From positions 1-31,313 of the forward strand of contig DATGMP010000143.1 in NCBI GenBank assembly GCA_035293565.1: DNA of 31,313 nt, read 5' to 3'. Of this stretch, positions 23,595 to 31,135 are shown in pieces (position 1 is the first letter of the stretch; each line of letters begins with the position of its first letter). The position numbers and the translations under genes are program-made. The notes below the pieces were generated by a model. It searched no databases, was not told the origin of the DNA, and was given only the letters and a program-made list of their open reading frames with translations. The DNA is from DATGMP01 sp035293565. Its GTDB lineage: Bacteria; Pseudomonadota; Alphaproteobacteria; BOG-932; Roseiterribacteraceae.

Positions 23595-24749
23595 TCAATT
23601 CAGATGCGCGACGCCGTCATCGAGCGCCTTTTCGTAAATGCGATACGTTTTGTAGGCTTCTGCGCCCAGCCGTTCGAGGATGCTGCGCATCGGCCTGTTC
23701 TTCTCGAGGATCCAGGACAGCTCGATCCATCGGAAACCGAGCTTCTTGGCATTCGGCCAGACAGCGCCGATCAGCTGTAGCGGCAATGCGCTGCCCAGAA
23801 CGGTACCGGCGAGGCTCTTGCGTACGCCCATCAACGGCACGCGCGCCGACTTCAGGCCTTTGACTTTGAGGCGCCACAGCAGCTTTGCGATGCCGAACGG
23901 AAACAGCCGACCGTCGAGGTCGCGGATCGCCTCGTTGATGTTGGGCAGCACGACGATAAAGGCGACCGGCTCGCCGTTGACCTCCGCGAACCAGACCAGT
24001 CGCTCGTCGAGCAGCAACTTCAGGCGCGTCGCGAGCTCGTCGGTCTCGGGCTCGGTCATCGGGACGAAGCCCTCATTCTCGCTCCATGCATCATTGAAGA
24101 TGCTGACGATCCGACGGACCTCGTTATCATAGTCCTTGAGGTTCAGCCGCCGCATCACGACGGAGCTCGCCAGCGGACGTTCGAGCATGTTGCGCGCGGA
24201 TTTCGGGAGAGGCCGGTCCAAGTCGAGTAGGTAGGCGAGCACATCGCTTTGGCGGCGGTATCCTGCCGCTTCGACGTGATCGGCCAGATAGACCGGGTCA
24301 TGGCCCATCATCATCATCGGCTGCGTGTCGAAGCCGTCGATCAGCAGGCCCGTCTCCTCGTTGATGGAGAGCGTGAATGGCCCGTGCACGCGGCGGGTGC
24401 CGCGGCTGTGCAGGAACCCTTCCGCAGCCTCGAATAGGGCGCCGAACACTTCGGGATCGTCGATTGCGCTCAAGCAGCCGAAATGGCCGATCGCGGGACC
24501 ATCTTCCTTCTGGGCGAGCGGGTCGATCTGCGCGCTGATGCGTCCGATATCCTTCCCGTCGCGCCGCGCCATCCAGAAGCGCACCTCTGATCGGCGCAGG
24601 AACTCGTTCTTGGACGGGGTGAAGGCTTCCTCTCGTTCCGAGAGCAGGGGAGGGACCCAGGTCCGGTCGTTCTTGTGAACCAGAAACGGGACGCGAATGA
24701 AGCGCCGAAGCTCGGCCTTGTCGGTGATCGGGATGATTTCGACCGTCAT
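23595..24749 (-). CDS. GNAT-fold acyltransferase, probable bacterial ceramide synthase (CerS-like)
   Basis: Proposed to N-acylate 3-ketosphinganine with an acyl-CoA at the inner membrane. From ATG 24749 (ATGA overlap with the hydroxylase stop) the protein has 384 residues. It begins with a GNAT-like region: FIRVPFLVHKNDRTWVPPLL, RFWMARRDGKDIGRISAQID, then HFGCLSAIDDPEVFGALFEA and GPFTLSINEETGLLIDGFD. A second GNAT-like half follows with SIFNDAWSENEGFVPMT, WFAEVNGEPVAFIVVLPNIN and the end FRWIELSWILEKNRPMRSIL. This architecture, a large soluble protein annotated only as an N-acyltransferase next to serine palmitoyltransferase, matches what is known of the Caulobacter ceramide synthase. Assignment rests on context plus overall resemblance; no alignment was run. 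It is unrelated to the eukaryotic TLC-domain ceramide synthases. Confidence 0.78.
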   Translation of the reverse strand: MTVEIIPITDKAELRRFIRVPFLVHKNDRTWVPPLLSEREEAFTPSKNEFLRRSEVRFWMARRDGKDIGRISAQIDPLAQKEDGPAIGHFGCLSAIDDPEVFGALFEAAEGFLHSRGTRRVHGPFTLSINEETGLLIDGFDTQPMMMMGHDPVYLADHVEAAGYRRQSDVLAYLLDLDRPLPKSARNMLERPLASSVVMRRLNLKDYDNEVRRIVSIFNDAWSENEGFVPMTEPETDELATRLKLLLDERLVWFAEVNGEPVAFIVVLPNINEAIRDLDGRLFPFGIAKLLWRLKVKGLKSARVPLMGVRKSLAGTVLGSALPLQLIGAVWPNAKKLGFRWIELSWILEKNRPMRSILERLGAEAYKTYRIYEKALDDGVAHLN

Positions 24750-25579
24750 CGCCGCGACCGTCTCCGCGGCAGCCATAGCTCGGTCGCGGCGGCCTGGCCT
24801 ATTTCATCCTCACCGGCCGGCGGCGGCCGATCCCGCGGCTGCGCGCCGGTGAGCCGGGCGACATGGGGGTAGCGTGACGCTTCGGGTCGATCGTAGCCGA
24901 GATTGAACACCGTCATGCTCCGCGGGACGTCGCGCGCGCTGTCGTACCAGGTCCCGAATAGCCGATCGGGCAGGAAGCTCAGGATTCCGTAATTGCCGCG
25001 CTCGCTGTGAAAATGGTGCGCCAGATGCCAGCGCTTGACCTGCTTCAGGAAGGAGTTCTCCGGCTTATAGTTCAAGTGCTGGACGCAATGGCCGAATTCG
25101 TAGAGGCAAGTGGTCAGCAGCCCGACGCCGAACGCGCTTGCCGCCCCTGCGGCGCCGCCCAGCAGCCAGCCTATCGGAAGCGTCACCGCCGCGATCGTGG
25201 GCAAAGTGGTCCACAATGCGCCGAACAGAACCTCCAGCCGATGCGGATCCTGATGGTGGTCGAAATGGATTCGCTTCCAGGTCCCGGCTGTCCAGGCGAA
25301 TTTATAAAGCGATCGGCTATGAAGGATGAACCGATGGATCAGATACCAGGCGAATGGATAGGCGAGGAAGGCCGCTGCGCCGCCGAGCGCAGCGGGAATC
25401 CAACCGGTCGACAGGCGAATCGCAACCGTCGCGCTGATTGCGGCAAGGACGAGGTAAACGTCGATCGCGTAGTAGGTCGAATAGGCGATCGCCAGATCCC
25501 GCAGGGACATCTTGCCGAGGTCATAGCTGCGCCCGCTCCAGAGCCACGGCGCGCGGCCAACTTGCTTCCGGTCCGGCAT
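24746..25579 (-). CDS. Fatty-acid hydroxylase / sterol desaturase superfamily membrane protein
   Basis: Integral membrane di-iron oxygenase expected to hydroxylate a lipid chain. The 277-residue protein has four hydrophobic segments (about 28-55, 60-82, 121-140, 142-160). The histidine clusters are HRFILH (82-87), HFDHH (105-109), HCVQH (164-168) and HLAHHFH (185-191), the eight-His pattern of the family. ATG 25579 overlaps the serine palmitoyltransferase stop as TGATG; a GTG one codon earlier is possible. Being locked between serine palmitoyltransferase and the ceramide-synthase-like gene, it probably acts on the sphingoid base or N-acyl chain of ceramide, giving for example 2-hydroxy or phyto-type ceramide. 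The site of hydroxylation is inference; carotenoid or sterol substrates are less likely here. Confidence 0.88.
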   Translation of the reverse strand: MPDRKQVGRAPWLWSGRSYDLGKMSLRDLAIAYSTYYAIDVYLVLAAISATVAIRLSTGWIPAALGGAAAFLAYPFAWYLIHRFILHSRSLYKFAWTAGTWKRIHFDHHQDPHRLEVLFGALWTTLPTIAAVTLPIGWLLGGAAGAASAFGVGLLTTCLYEFGHCVQHLNYKPENSFLKQVKRWHLAHHFHSERGNYGILSFLPDRLFGTWYDSARDVPRSMTVFNLGYDRPEASRYPHVARLTGAQPRDRPPPAGEDEIGQAAATELWLPRRRSRR

Positions 25580-26808
25580 CACTCTGCCGCCGGCACCGCG
25601 ATTCGGCTGCTGCTTTCGCCGAGGACCCCCAGCTCATAGCCCGTGTCGGCAATGATCGACACGGCCCGGTCGATTTGCGCCTCCGTATGGGCGGCGCTGA
25701 CGCTCGATCGGATCAGCGACAGGCTGGCGGGCGTGGCGGGCGGCAGGGCCAGGTTCAGATAGACTCCCCTGTCGAGCAAGGCATTCCAGAACCGAATCGC
25801 CAGTCCGCGGTTCGCGATCCTGATCGCGACGATCGGATTGGCTTCCGCGCCGATATCGAAGCCCGCCTTCGCAAGGCCACTATGCAGCCGCCGGCTGTTC
25901 GCCTGCACACGCGCGCCGAGCAGGTTGTCGGTCGCGATTCTGCGCAGCGACGCCGTCACCGAGGCGACGATGGCCGGCGGCAAGGAGGCGGTGAACATGT
26001 AGGGACGGCAGACGACGCGAAGTAGGTCGAAATCCGGCAGGTCGGAAACCGCGAAGCCGCCGATCGCACCCAGGCTCTTGCTGAACGTGCCGACGACGAA
26101 ATCGACATCGGCCTCGACGCCGGCGGCTTCGGCCAAGCCGCGGCCCTTCTTGCCCATGACTCCCATCGAATGGGCTTCGTCGACGATGAGATAAGCGCCC
26201 ATCTCGCGCTTCACCGCCGCGATTTCGCGTAAAGGGGCGGTATCGCCCAGCATGCTGAACAGCCCCTCGGTAACGATGATGCGGCTGCCCGGCTGGCCTT
26301 CCAGCCTGCGGAGACGACGCTCGAGGTCCCGAGGATCGTTATGACGGAAACGGATGATTTCTGCTGCGCTAAGCTTGCTGGCGTCATAGATCGAGGCGTG
26401 GCTATCGGCATCGATCAGCAGGTGATCGCCGCGTCCGGCCAAGGTCGATATCAGGCCGAGATTGGCCTGATATCCGGTGGTAAAGACCATGGCGCTGCGC
26501 CGGCCGAAGAATTCGGCGATCTGATGCTCGAGCGAGGCGTGCCCGGAATAGGTGCCGTTGGCGATCCGCGAGCCCGTCGTGCCCGTGCCTGCTTCGTGAA
26601 TTGCCTCGACGCTCGCCGTAATCGCCATCGGGTCGAATGTCAGGCCGAGATAGTTGTTGGTCCCGAACAGCAGGATATGGCGGCCGTCGAGAATGGCCTC
26701 GGTCGGGGACAGTATCTTGTCGAAACGGATGCCGAATGGGTTGCGCCCGGCGTTCGTCAATGCCGCAAAGGCGCTTCGAATGTCATCGAATTTCGAGAAA
26801 ATCGACAT
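25579..26808 (-). CDS. spt: Serine palmitoyltransferase (alpha-oxoamine synthase family)
   Basis: PLP enzyme that condenses L-serine with an acyl thioester to make 3-ketosphinganine, the committed step of sphingolipid synthesis. From ATG 26808 the protein has 409 residues. Family landmarks are FGTNNYLGLTFDP, GTGTTGSRIANGTYSGHASL, LIDADSHASI with the PLP-stacking His137, IVDEAHSMGVMG (Asp210, His213) and GTFSKSLGAIGGF with Schiff-base Lys244. The sequence alone does not exclude 8-amino-7-oxononanoate or 2-amino-3-ketobutyrate synthases. The adjoining ACP, acyl-AMP ligase, ceramide-synthase-like and CerR-like genes decide for serine palmitoyltransferase. It overlaps both neighbours by one base (TGATG), suggesting tight translational coupling. 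Confidence 0.9.
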   Translation of the reverse strand: MSIFSKFDDIRSAFAALTNAGRNPFGIRFDKILSPTEAILDGRHILLFGTNNYLGLTFDPMAITASVEAIHEAGTGTTGSRIANGTYSGHASLEHQIAEFFGRRSAMVFTTGYQANLGLISTLAGRGDHLLIDADSHASIYDASKLSAAEIIRFRHNDPRDLERRLRRLEGQPGSRIIVTEGLFSMLGDTAPLREIAAVKREMGAYLIVDEAHSMGVMGKKGRGLAEAAGVEADVDFVVGTFSKSLGAIGGFAVSDLPDFDLLRVVCRPYMFTASLPPAIVASVTASLRRIATDNLLGARVQANSRRLHSGLAKAGFDIGAEANPIVAIRIANRGLAIRFWNALLDRGVYLNLALPPATPASLSLIRSSVSAAHTEAQIDRAVSIIADTGYELGVLGESSSRIAVPAAE

Positions 26809-27098
26809 CAACCCCGATCTTTCAGAAGCGCTTCGACGGCGCGGCTTAGGTCCTCGACCGTCTCGACTTCGGCGACCCGGTCGAGCGGCAGCGAAATGTC
26901 GAAATGGTCCTCTATGTCCATGACAAAGTCCATTATAGCGACCGAATCGAGGCCAAGATCGCGGGCGATCTTGGCGTTCGGCGAAATCTCGGTGCCTGCG
27001 GGGATGCGCGCCGACAAAACGGCAATGATTTCTCCCTCGATATTGTCAGTTTGATTTGGCAAGCCGACACCGCTCAATCTGTCCAAGCTTTTTCTCAA
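26808..27098 (-). CDS. Dedicated acyl carrier protein of the sphingolipid operon
   Basis: Carries the acyl chain as a phosphopantetheine thioester. The domain is clear: TDNIEGEIIAVLSARIP, then DLGLDSVAIMDFVMDIEDHF with the modified serine in GLDS, and the helix VETVEDLSRAVEALL. No ATG lies before the core. The longest frame begins at a TTG (27098, 96 residues); a TTG at 27062 would give 84 residues, with the serine at position 40 as in typical ACPs, and is about as likely. Its stop overlaps the serine palmitoyltransferase start. Position between an acyl-AMP ligase and serine palmitoyltransferase suggests it delivers acyl-ACP to the latter, as proposed for the Caulobacter sphingolipid ACP, rather than serving general fatty acid synthesis. 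Confidence 0.9.
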   Translation of the reverse strand: MRKSLDRLSGVGLPNQTDNIEGEIIAVLSARIPAGTEISPNAKIARDLGLDSVAIMDFVMDIEDHFDISLPLDRVAEVETVEDLSRAVEALLKDRG

Positions 27099-27188
27099 TT
27101 GCCTTCATTGCCGCCAATACCGCGAAAAAGCAAATCCCCTGCGGACAATTCACGTGGGCCTGGCCTCTCTTCGACAAAATGCGCGGCC

Positions 27189-28172
27189 TCATGCCGCCCG
27201 TCGTTCGACACCGCTTTGGGGCAGCCAGCCTCGCTCCCGGTACCATGACACCGTTGCCTGGAACCCCTCGCGGATCTCGATCCTGGGCTGCCAGAGAGTT
27301 CGCGGCGGCTGGCGCTCGGCGGCCGATCCCCAATCGGTGTGGCGGATCTCGCGCACCTTTCCCGGCGTCAGCATCGGCATTCGTCCGATGAGCCTCGCCG
27401 CCGCCAGGTTGACGGCCGCGGTGGCGTGAATCGCCAGAGCGGGCAGCGGCAATTTCAGAACCTTGTTTCCAACCGCCCTTTCCGTAGCGTCGGCGATTTC
27501 GTCCCAGCCATAGCCGTCGACGCGCTGGTCGGTGAGTTCAAAGATCCGACCGGAACCTTCGGTGTCGCAGAGACTCACGACGCCGCGCGCGGCGTCGGAT
27601 GCGTGAATCAGCGCGATTCGGGCGCCGCGCGGGCCCGCCAGCGGGAAAACTCCGCGAACGGCGCTGCGGAAGATCGTCAGCGTCTCGCGGTCCCAGGGGC
27701 CATAGACCGCACAGGGGCGAACCACCGACCAGCGGACGCGGCACAGGCCGGCCAGGGTCGTCTCGCCTTCGCGCTTGCTTTCGGCATAGGCCGATAGGCG
27801 CGGTTCGCGCGCGACCATCGACGATACGAGAATCAGATGTGCGTGAGAGAGGCTATCATTGAGCGCGGAGACGAGATTTGCCGTGCCGCCGACATTGACC
27901 GCTCGGAACATGGCGGCGTCGGGCGCCCTGATCAGCCCTGCCGCATGGATGACGGCATCCGCGCCGTCGACCAGCTTGTCCAGAGCGGCCCTGGCCGCCA
28001 GGTCGCCCAGCACGGTTTCGACGGCTTGGCCCGCGAGTTGCGGATAATCCCCGGCACGGCGGGCCAGGATGCGAACCCGCCATCCGGCGGCGATCAGCGC
28101 AGCGACGAGATGCCCGCCCAAAAATCCCGTCGCGCCGGTGACCGCCGCCAGCCGGGCCGCCGCCGGGGCCAT
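27189..28172 (-). CDS. cerR: NAD(P)-dependent epimerase/dehydratase-type reductase, probable 3-ketoceramide reductase (CerR-like)
   Basis: Extended short-chain dehydrogenase expected to reduce the 3-keto group of ketoceramide (or ketosphinganine). From ATG 28172, overlapping the ligase stop as TGATG, the protein has 327 residues. The Rossmann motif is VTGATGFLGGHLVAAL (11-26); the catalytic residues are Ser117/118 in LVSSMVA and Tyr129-x3-Lys133 in SAYAESK; VVRPCAVYGPWDRE is the usual extended-SDR substrate region. In Caulobacter a protein of this superfamily beside serine palmitoyltransferase is the ceramide reductase, which motivates the name. A hydrophobic stretch near 265-285 (LPLPALAIHATAAVNLAAA) may touch the membrane. 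A 90-bp gap separates it from the ACP gene, the only sizeable gap in the operon. Confidence 0.82.
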   Translation of the reverse strand: MAPAAARLAAVTGATGFLGGHLVAALIAAGWRVRILARRAGDYPQLAGQAVETVLGDLAARAALDKLVDGADAVIHAAGLIRAPDAAMFRAVNVGGTANLVSALNDSLSHAHLILVSSMVAREPRLSAYAESKREGETTLAGLCRVRWSVVRPCAVYGPWDRETLTIFRSAVRGVFPLAGPRGARIALIHASDAARGVVSLCDTEGSGRIFELTDQRVDGYGWDEIADATERAVGNKVLKLPLPALAIHATAAVNLAAARLIGRMPMLTPGKVREIRHTDWGSAAERQPPRTLWQPRIEIREGFQATVSWYRERGWLPQSGVERRAA

Positions 28173-29956
28173 CAGAGCGTGGCCGGGGCGGAATACCGCT
28201 CGAATGCCGGCGCCATTTGGTCGTTGCTCGGCTCGGTCCGCAGCAAATCCAGATACATTTGCCGCGCTCGCGCCCGGCTGAGTTTGCCGGATGAGGTCTG
28301 CGGCAGCGAATTGTGCGGAACCAAGACGACCGAGCAATCGACTCCCGCGGCCGCCCGAACCGTATCGGCGACCGTCTGGCGGAGACTCGCGCGCATCGTC
28401 TGATCGGTCGCGCGGCATTGGACCAGCAGGATGATGTTCTCCGCCTCGGCCTGGTCGACGGAGAACGCCGCGACATCGCCGTTGCGGACGCCCTCGACGT
28501 CATGCTCGACCAGCCACTCCAGATCTTGCGGCCAGATATTCCGTCCGTTGGCCAGAATCAAATCCTTGCTGCGTCCGGTCACCACGAGTGAGCCGTCCAG
28601 AAAGAAGCCGAGATCGCCTGTATCCAGCCAGCCATCGTCGGTCAGAACGCGAGCCGTCTCGTCGCGGCTGTCGAAATATTCCCGCATCAGGCTGGGTCCG
28701 CGGAACATGATGCGCCCGACTCTGCGGTCCGGCAGAGACGCCCCATTCGGCGCCCTGATCTCGACTTCGTGGCCGGGCAGTATCTGGCCGCACAGCACGA
28801 AGGCTCTCGTCCTCGCTCGGTGATCGTCGTTGGCGGGGACAGCACGCGCCTCCTGCTCGAGCCGGTCGAGATCGATATTGTCGAGCTCGATGCCGCGATT
28901 GAGAGGGGCGAAGGCTATGCCCAGCGTCGCTTCGGCCATGCCGTAGCTGGCGACGAAGGCCTCCTTCCGGAAGCCGCTGGCCGCGAACGCTTCCGCGAAG
29001 CGCGACAGCACTTTGGGGCGGATCATGTCGCCGCCGATGCCGGCGACCCGCCATTTGGACAGATCGAGGTCGGCCGCCGCTCCGTCCTTCAAGCGCCGAG
29101 CACATAGATCGTAGCCGAAGGACGGGCTGTAGGAGAGGGTGCCACCATTCCGCGCGATGATCGTCGGCCAAATCAAGGGCCGGCGAGCGAACTCTCGTGT
29201 CGCGATATAGTCGACCGGCACCTGCGTAGCGACCGGCGCCAGAAGAAATCCGACCAGCCCCATATCATGATAAAAAGGCAGCCACGAGACGCAGCGGTCG
29301 TCAGCGCGGATTTGCAAAGCATCCTGAGCGATTCCGCGCAGATTCGCCATCAGAGCGCGTTGCGTCACGGCAATGCCTGCCGGCGACCGCGTGCTGCCGG
29401 ATGAAAACTGGAGATAGGAAAGCGTATCCGGGCTGATGTCCGGCAGCTCGACTCGGCGATCGTCCGGAACGCTGTCGAACAGGTCGAACGTCCCGATCGT
29501 CCGCGGATCGAAGGCGACCGCGCTCTCCCGGACCATATCCAAGAAGGGGCGCGGCGAGAGGATGGCCGAGGCCTTGGCAACGGCGAGCATACGGCGGATA
29601 TGGTCGACGTAACCCGATCGTCCGCCGAAGGCGGCCGGCAGCGGGAGAGGCACCGCGACGAGTCCGGCATATTGGCAAGCGAAGAAGGCGCGCAAGAAAT
29701 TGCCGTCGGTCTCGGCAAGCAGGGCTACGCGGTCCCCCACCGCCAAACCCGCACGGAGCATGCGGCGCGCCAACGATCGGGACTGCTCTTGCAGATCCCG
29801 ATAGGTGAGCACTTCCAGAAGGTCGCCCCGCGCCGAGTAGAATTGGGCGCCTGCGGAGCCGGCCGCCGCGTAATCGAGCGCTTCAGCTAATGTAGAGAAG
29901 TCCGCTCCTCTAAAGGCCGGCTCCCCGGCCTGCACCGGAGCCAAATCTCGCGCCAT
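28172..29956 (-). CDS. Fatty acyl-AMP ligase / acyl-ACP synthetase of the sphingolipid operon
   Basis: Activates a fatty acid as acyl-AMP and, by context, loads it on the operon's ACP. The 594-residue protein shows FAAL/ANL motifs: YLQFSSGSTRSPAGI (P-loop, about 181-195), the FAAL-type WLPFYHDMGLVGF (225-237), SYGMAEATLG (337-346), WLDTGDLGFF (443-452), GRSKDLILANGRNIWP and the A10 SSGKLSR with Lys558. In contrast to the ligase at 15405-16880, all catalytic positions are kept. It is the first gene of the minus-strand sphingolipid operon and starts at ATG 29956. The HDMGL form and the adjacent ACP favour transfer to ACP over CoA. This corresponds to the acyl-ACP synthetase required for ceramide synthesis in Caulobacter. 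Confidence 0.9.
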   Translation of the reverse strand: MARDLAPVQAGEPAFRGADFSTLAEALDYAAAGSAGAQFYSARGDLLEVLTYRDLQEQSRSLARRMLRAGLAVGDRVALLAETDGNFLRAFFACQYAGLVAVPLPLPAAFGGRSGYVDHIRRMLAVAKASAILSPRPFLDMVRESAVAFDPRTIGTFDLFDSVPDDRRVELPDISPDTLSYLQFSSGSTRSPAGIAVTQRALMANLRGIAQDALQIRADDRCVSWLPFYHDMGLVGFLLAPVATQVPVDYIATREFARRPLIWPTIIARNGGTLSYSPSFGYDLCARRLKDGAAADLDLSKWRVAGIGGDMIRPKVLSRFAEAFAASGFRKEAFVASYGMAEATLGIAFAPLNRGIELDNIDLDRLEQEARAVPANDDHRARTRAFVLCGQILPGHEVEIRAPNGASLPDRRVGRIMFRGPSLMREYFDSRDETARVLTDDGWLDTGDLGFFLDGSLVVTGRSKDLILANGRNIWPQDLEWLVEHDVEGVRNGDVAAFSVDQAEAENIILLVQCRATDQTMRASLRQTVADTVRAAAGVDCSVVLVPHNSLPQTSSGKLSRARARQMYLDLLRTEPSNDQMAPAFERYSAPATL

Positions 29957-30226
29957 CCCTTAACAACCTCGTAGCAATCGCCCTGTACCCACAGCGAACA
30001 TCCGTACCACCGATCGAAACTACTGTGGGCGAATTCACCGATTCCCGGCCGGTGAGCGGCTTGCGGCCGCTCGGAAGCGTTAGGTTCGTCCGATCTTATG
30101 TCGTTTACTTTCCTAGCCCTCTTACGGGACATTGGCGTTGATTCGCGTGCAAGAATCAAGCTAAACACGCGCAAAATACGGCAATATGTTGTCGAATTAC
30201 GGTGATGCCGGCGCAGCAGAGGTGTC
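29957..30226. promoter_or_regulatory. Divergent control region of the sphingolipid operon and the CDP-alcohol phosphotransferase gene
   Basis: This 270-bp region separates the two divergent units and contains no convincing gene. Three inverted repeats stand out. CCCACAG (29988-29994) pairs with CTGTGGG (30023-30029) across 28 nt. GAGCGGC/GCCGCTC (30054-30060 with 30066-30072) forms a 5-nt-loop hairpin. TTGATTC/GAATCAA (30138-30144 with 30153-30159) frames an 8-nt spacer. No well-matched -35/-10 pair was found for either direction, so promoters may use alternative sigma factors or an activator. Confidence 0.5.
30138..30159. repeat. Inverted repeat TTGATTC-N8-GAATCAA, candidate operator
   Basis: Perfect 7-bp arms separated by 8 nt, 68 bp upstream of the CDP-alcohol phosphotransferase start. 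An alternative pairing CGCGTG (30144-30149) with CACGCG (30066-offset copy at 30166-30171) overlaps it, so the site could also fold in RNA. Arm length and spacing suit a dimeric regulator. No regulator gene lies in the sphingolipid part of the window. Confidence 0.4.
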
Positions 30227-31135
30227 GTGGAGACCAGAGAACCTGTCCGTCGTGCCTCGGAGATCGAGGAAATTACCAATCTCTACCTGATTCATCCGGC
30301 TTCCAGCTTTTTGACGCCTCGGTTCGCGCGGTTGGGCATCACGCCCAATGCCGTCTCCCTGGCCGGCATGGCCTTCGGAATCGCGGCGGGCCTGGCCTAT
30401 TGCCACTACCGCGATCCGCGCTGGGCCGTCGTCGGATTCGTCCTGATGATCGCCTGGCACGTCATGGACGGCGCGGACGGTCAGTTGGCGCGATTGACCA
30501 ACGCGCAATCCGAATTGGGCAAGATCCTCGACGGGATCTGCGACTACGTGACCTTCATCGCTGTCTATTCGGCGCTGGCTGCGGCAATTTCGCGTGATAT
30601 CGGCGCCTGGTCATGGGGGCTGGCCGCCGCCGCCGGCTTATGCCATGCCGTTCAGTCTGCGGCCTATGAGGCGCAGCGTCAGGAATACAGCTTCTGGGGT
30701 CTGGGTCGGGAATCGGCGGAGCCGTTGCCGGCCGGAACCGGGGACGGTGCGGCGCCGGCCCAGCTGGAACAGCTCCACAGGCTTTATGTCCGGGCCCAGC
30801 GCCTCGTTTCGGGCCATGTCATCGAGTTTCGCAGCCGGCTGGCAGACGCCATGGCAAAGGCGGGACCCGACCGCGTGTCCGCGATTCGGGCACGCTACCG
30901 GCAGATATTCGCTCCGGCCGTCCGGCGCTGGTCGATCCTATCGGCCAATTCCCGGACGATTGGCATCTTCATTGGAGCCGTATTCGGACGGCCGCAATAC
31001 TATTTCATCTTCGAGATCTTCGGCTTCAGCGCGATCCTCGCGCTGCTGCTGGTCCATCAGCGGTCGCGTTACCGATTGCTGTTCGAAGCCCTTCCAGACC
31101 CGAACCAGGCAGCTCTAGGCGGCCGCTCGGTTTGA
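30227..31135 (+). CDS. CDP-alcohol phosphatidyltransferase-family enzyme, candidate phosphoinositol transferase
   Basis: Inner-membrane enzyme that transfers a phospho-alcohol or phosphatidyl group from a CDP-linked donor. The 302-residue protein has the full signature DG-x2-AR-x8-G-x3-D-x3-D, seen as DGADGQLARLTNAQSELGK then ILDGICD, with the metal-binding aspartates at 81, 84, 102 and 106. Hydrophobic helices lie near 40-60, 66-80, 105-120, 123-145 and 250-285. A long hydrophilic insert (about 150-245) is unusual for small phosphatidylinositol or phosphatidylglycerol synthases. The start is a GTG at 30227; no in-frame start lies upstream. Next to an inositol-phosphate synthase/cytidylyltransferase fusion and ceramide genes, it may move phosphoinositol from CDP-inositol to ceramide. 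A conventional CDP-diacylglycerol:inositol-phosphate synthase is the main alternative. Confidence 0.88.
   Translation: METREPVRRASEIEEITNLYLIHPASSFLTPRFARLGITPNAVSLAGMAFGIAAGLAYCHYRDPRWAVVGFVLMIAWHVMDGADGQLARLTNAQSELGKILDGICDYVTFIAVYSALAAAISRDIGAWSWGLAAAAGLCHAVQSAAYEAQRQEYSFWGLGRESAEPLPAGTGDGAAPAQLEQLHRLYVRAQRLVSGHVIEFRSRLADAMAKAGPDRVSAIRARYRQIFAPAVRRWSILSANSRTIGIFIGAVFGRPQYYFIFEIFGFSAILALLLVHQRSRYRLLFEALPDPNQAALGGRSV

Noticed and set aside
22444..23637. 397-codon plus-strand frame
   Set aside because: Antisense to the inositol-phosphate synthase domain; a codon-bias shadow.
29887..30279. Minus-strand frame across the divergent promoter
   Set aside because: Overlaps the ligase start and the phosphotransferase start, with no protein family features.
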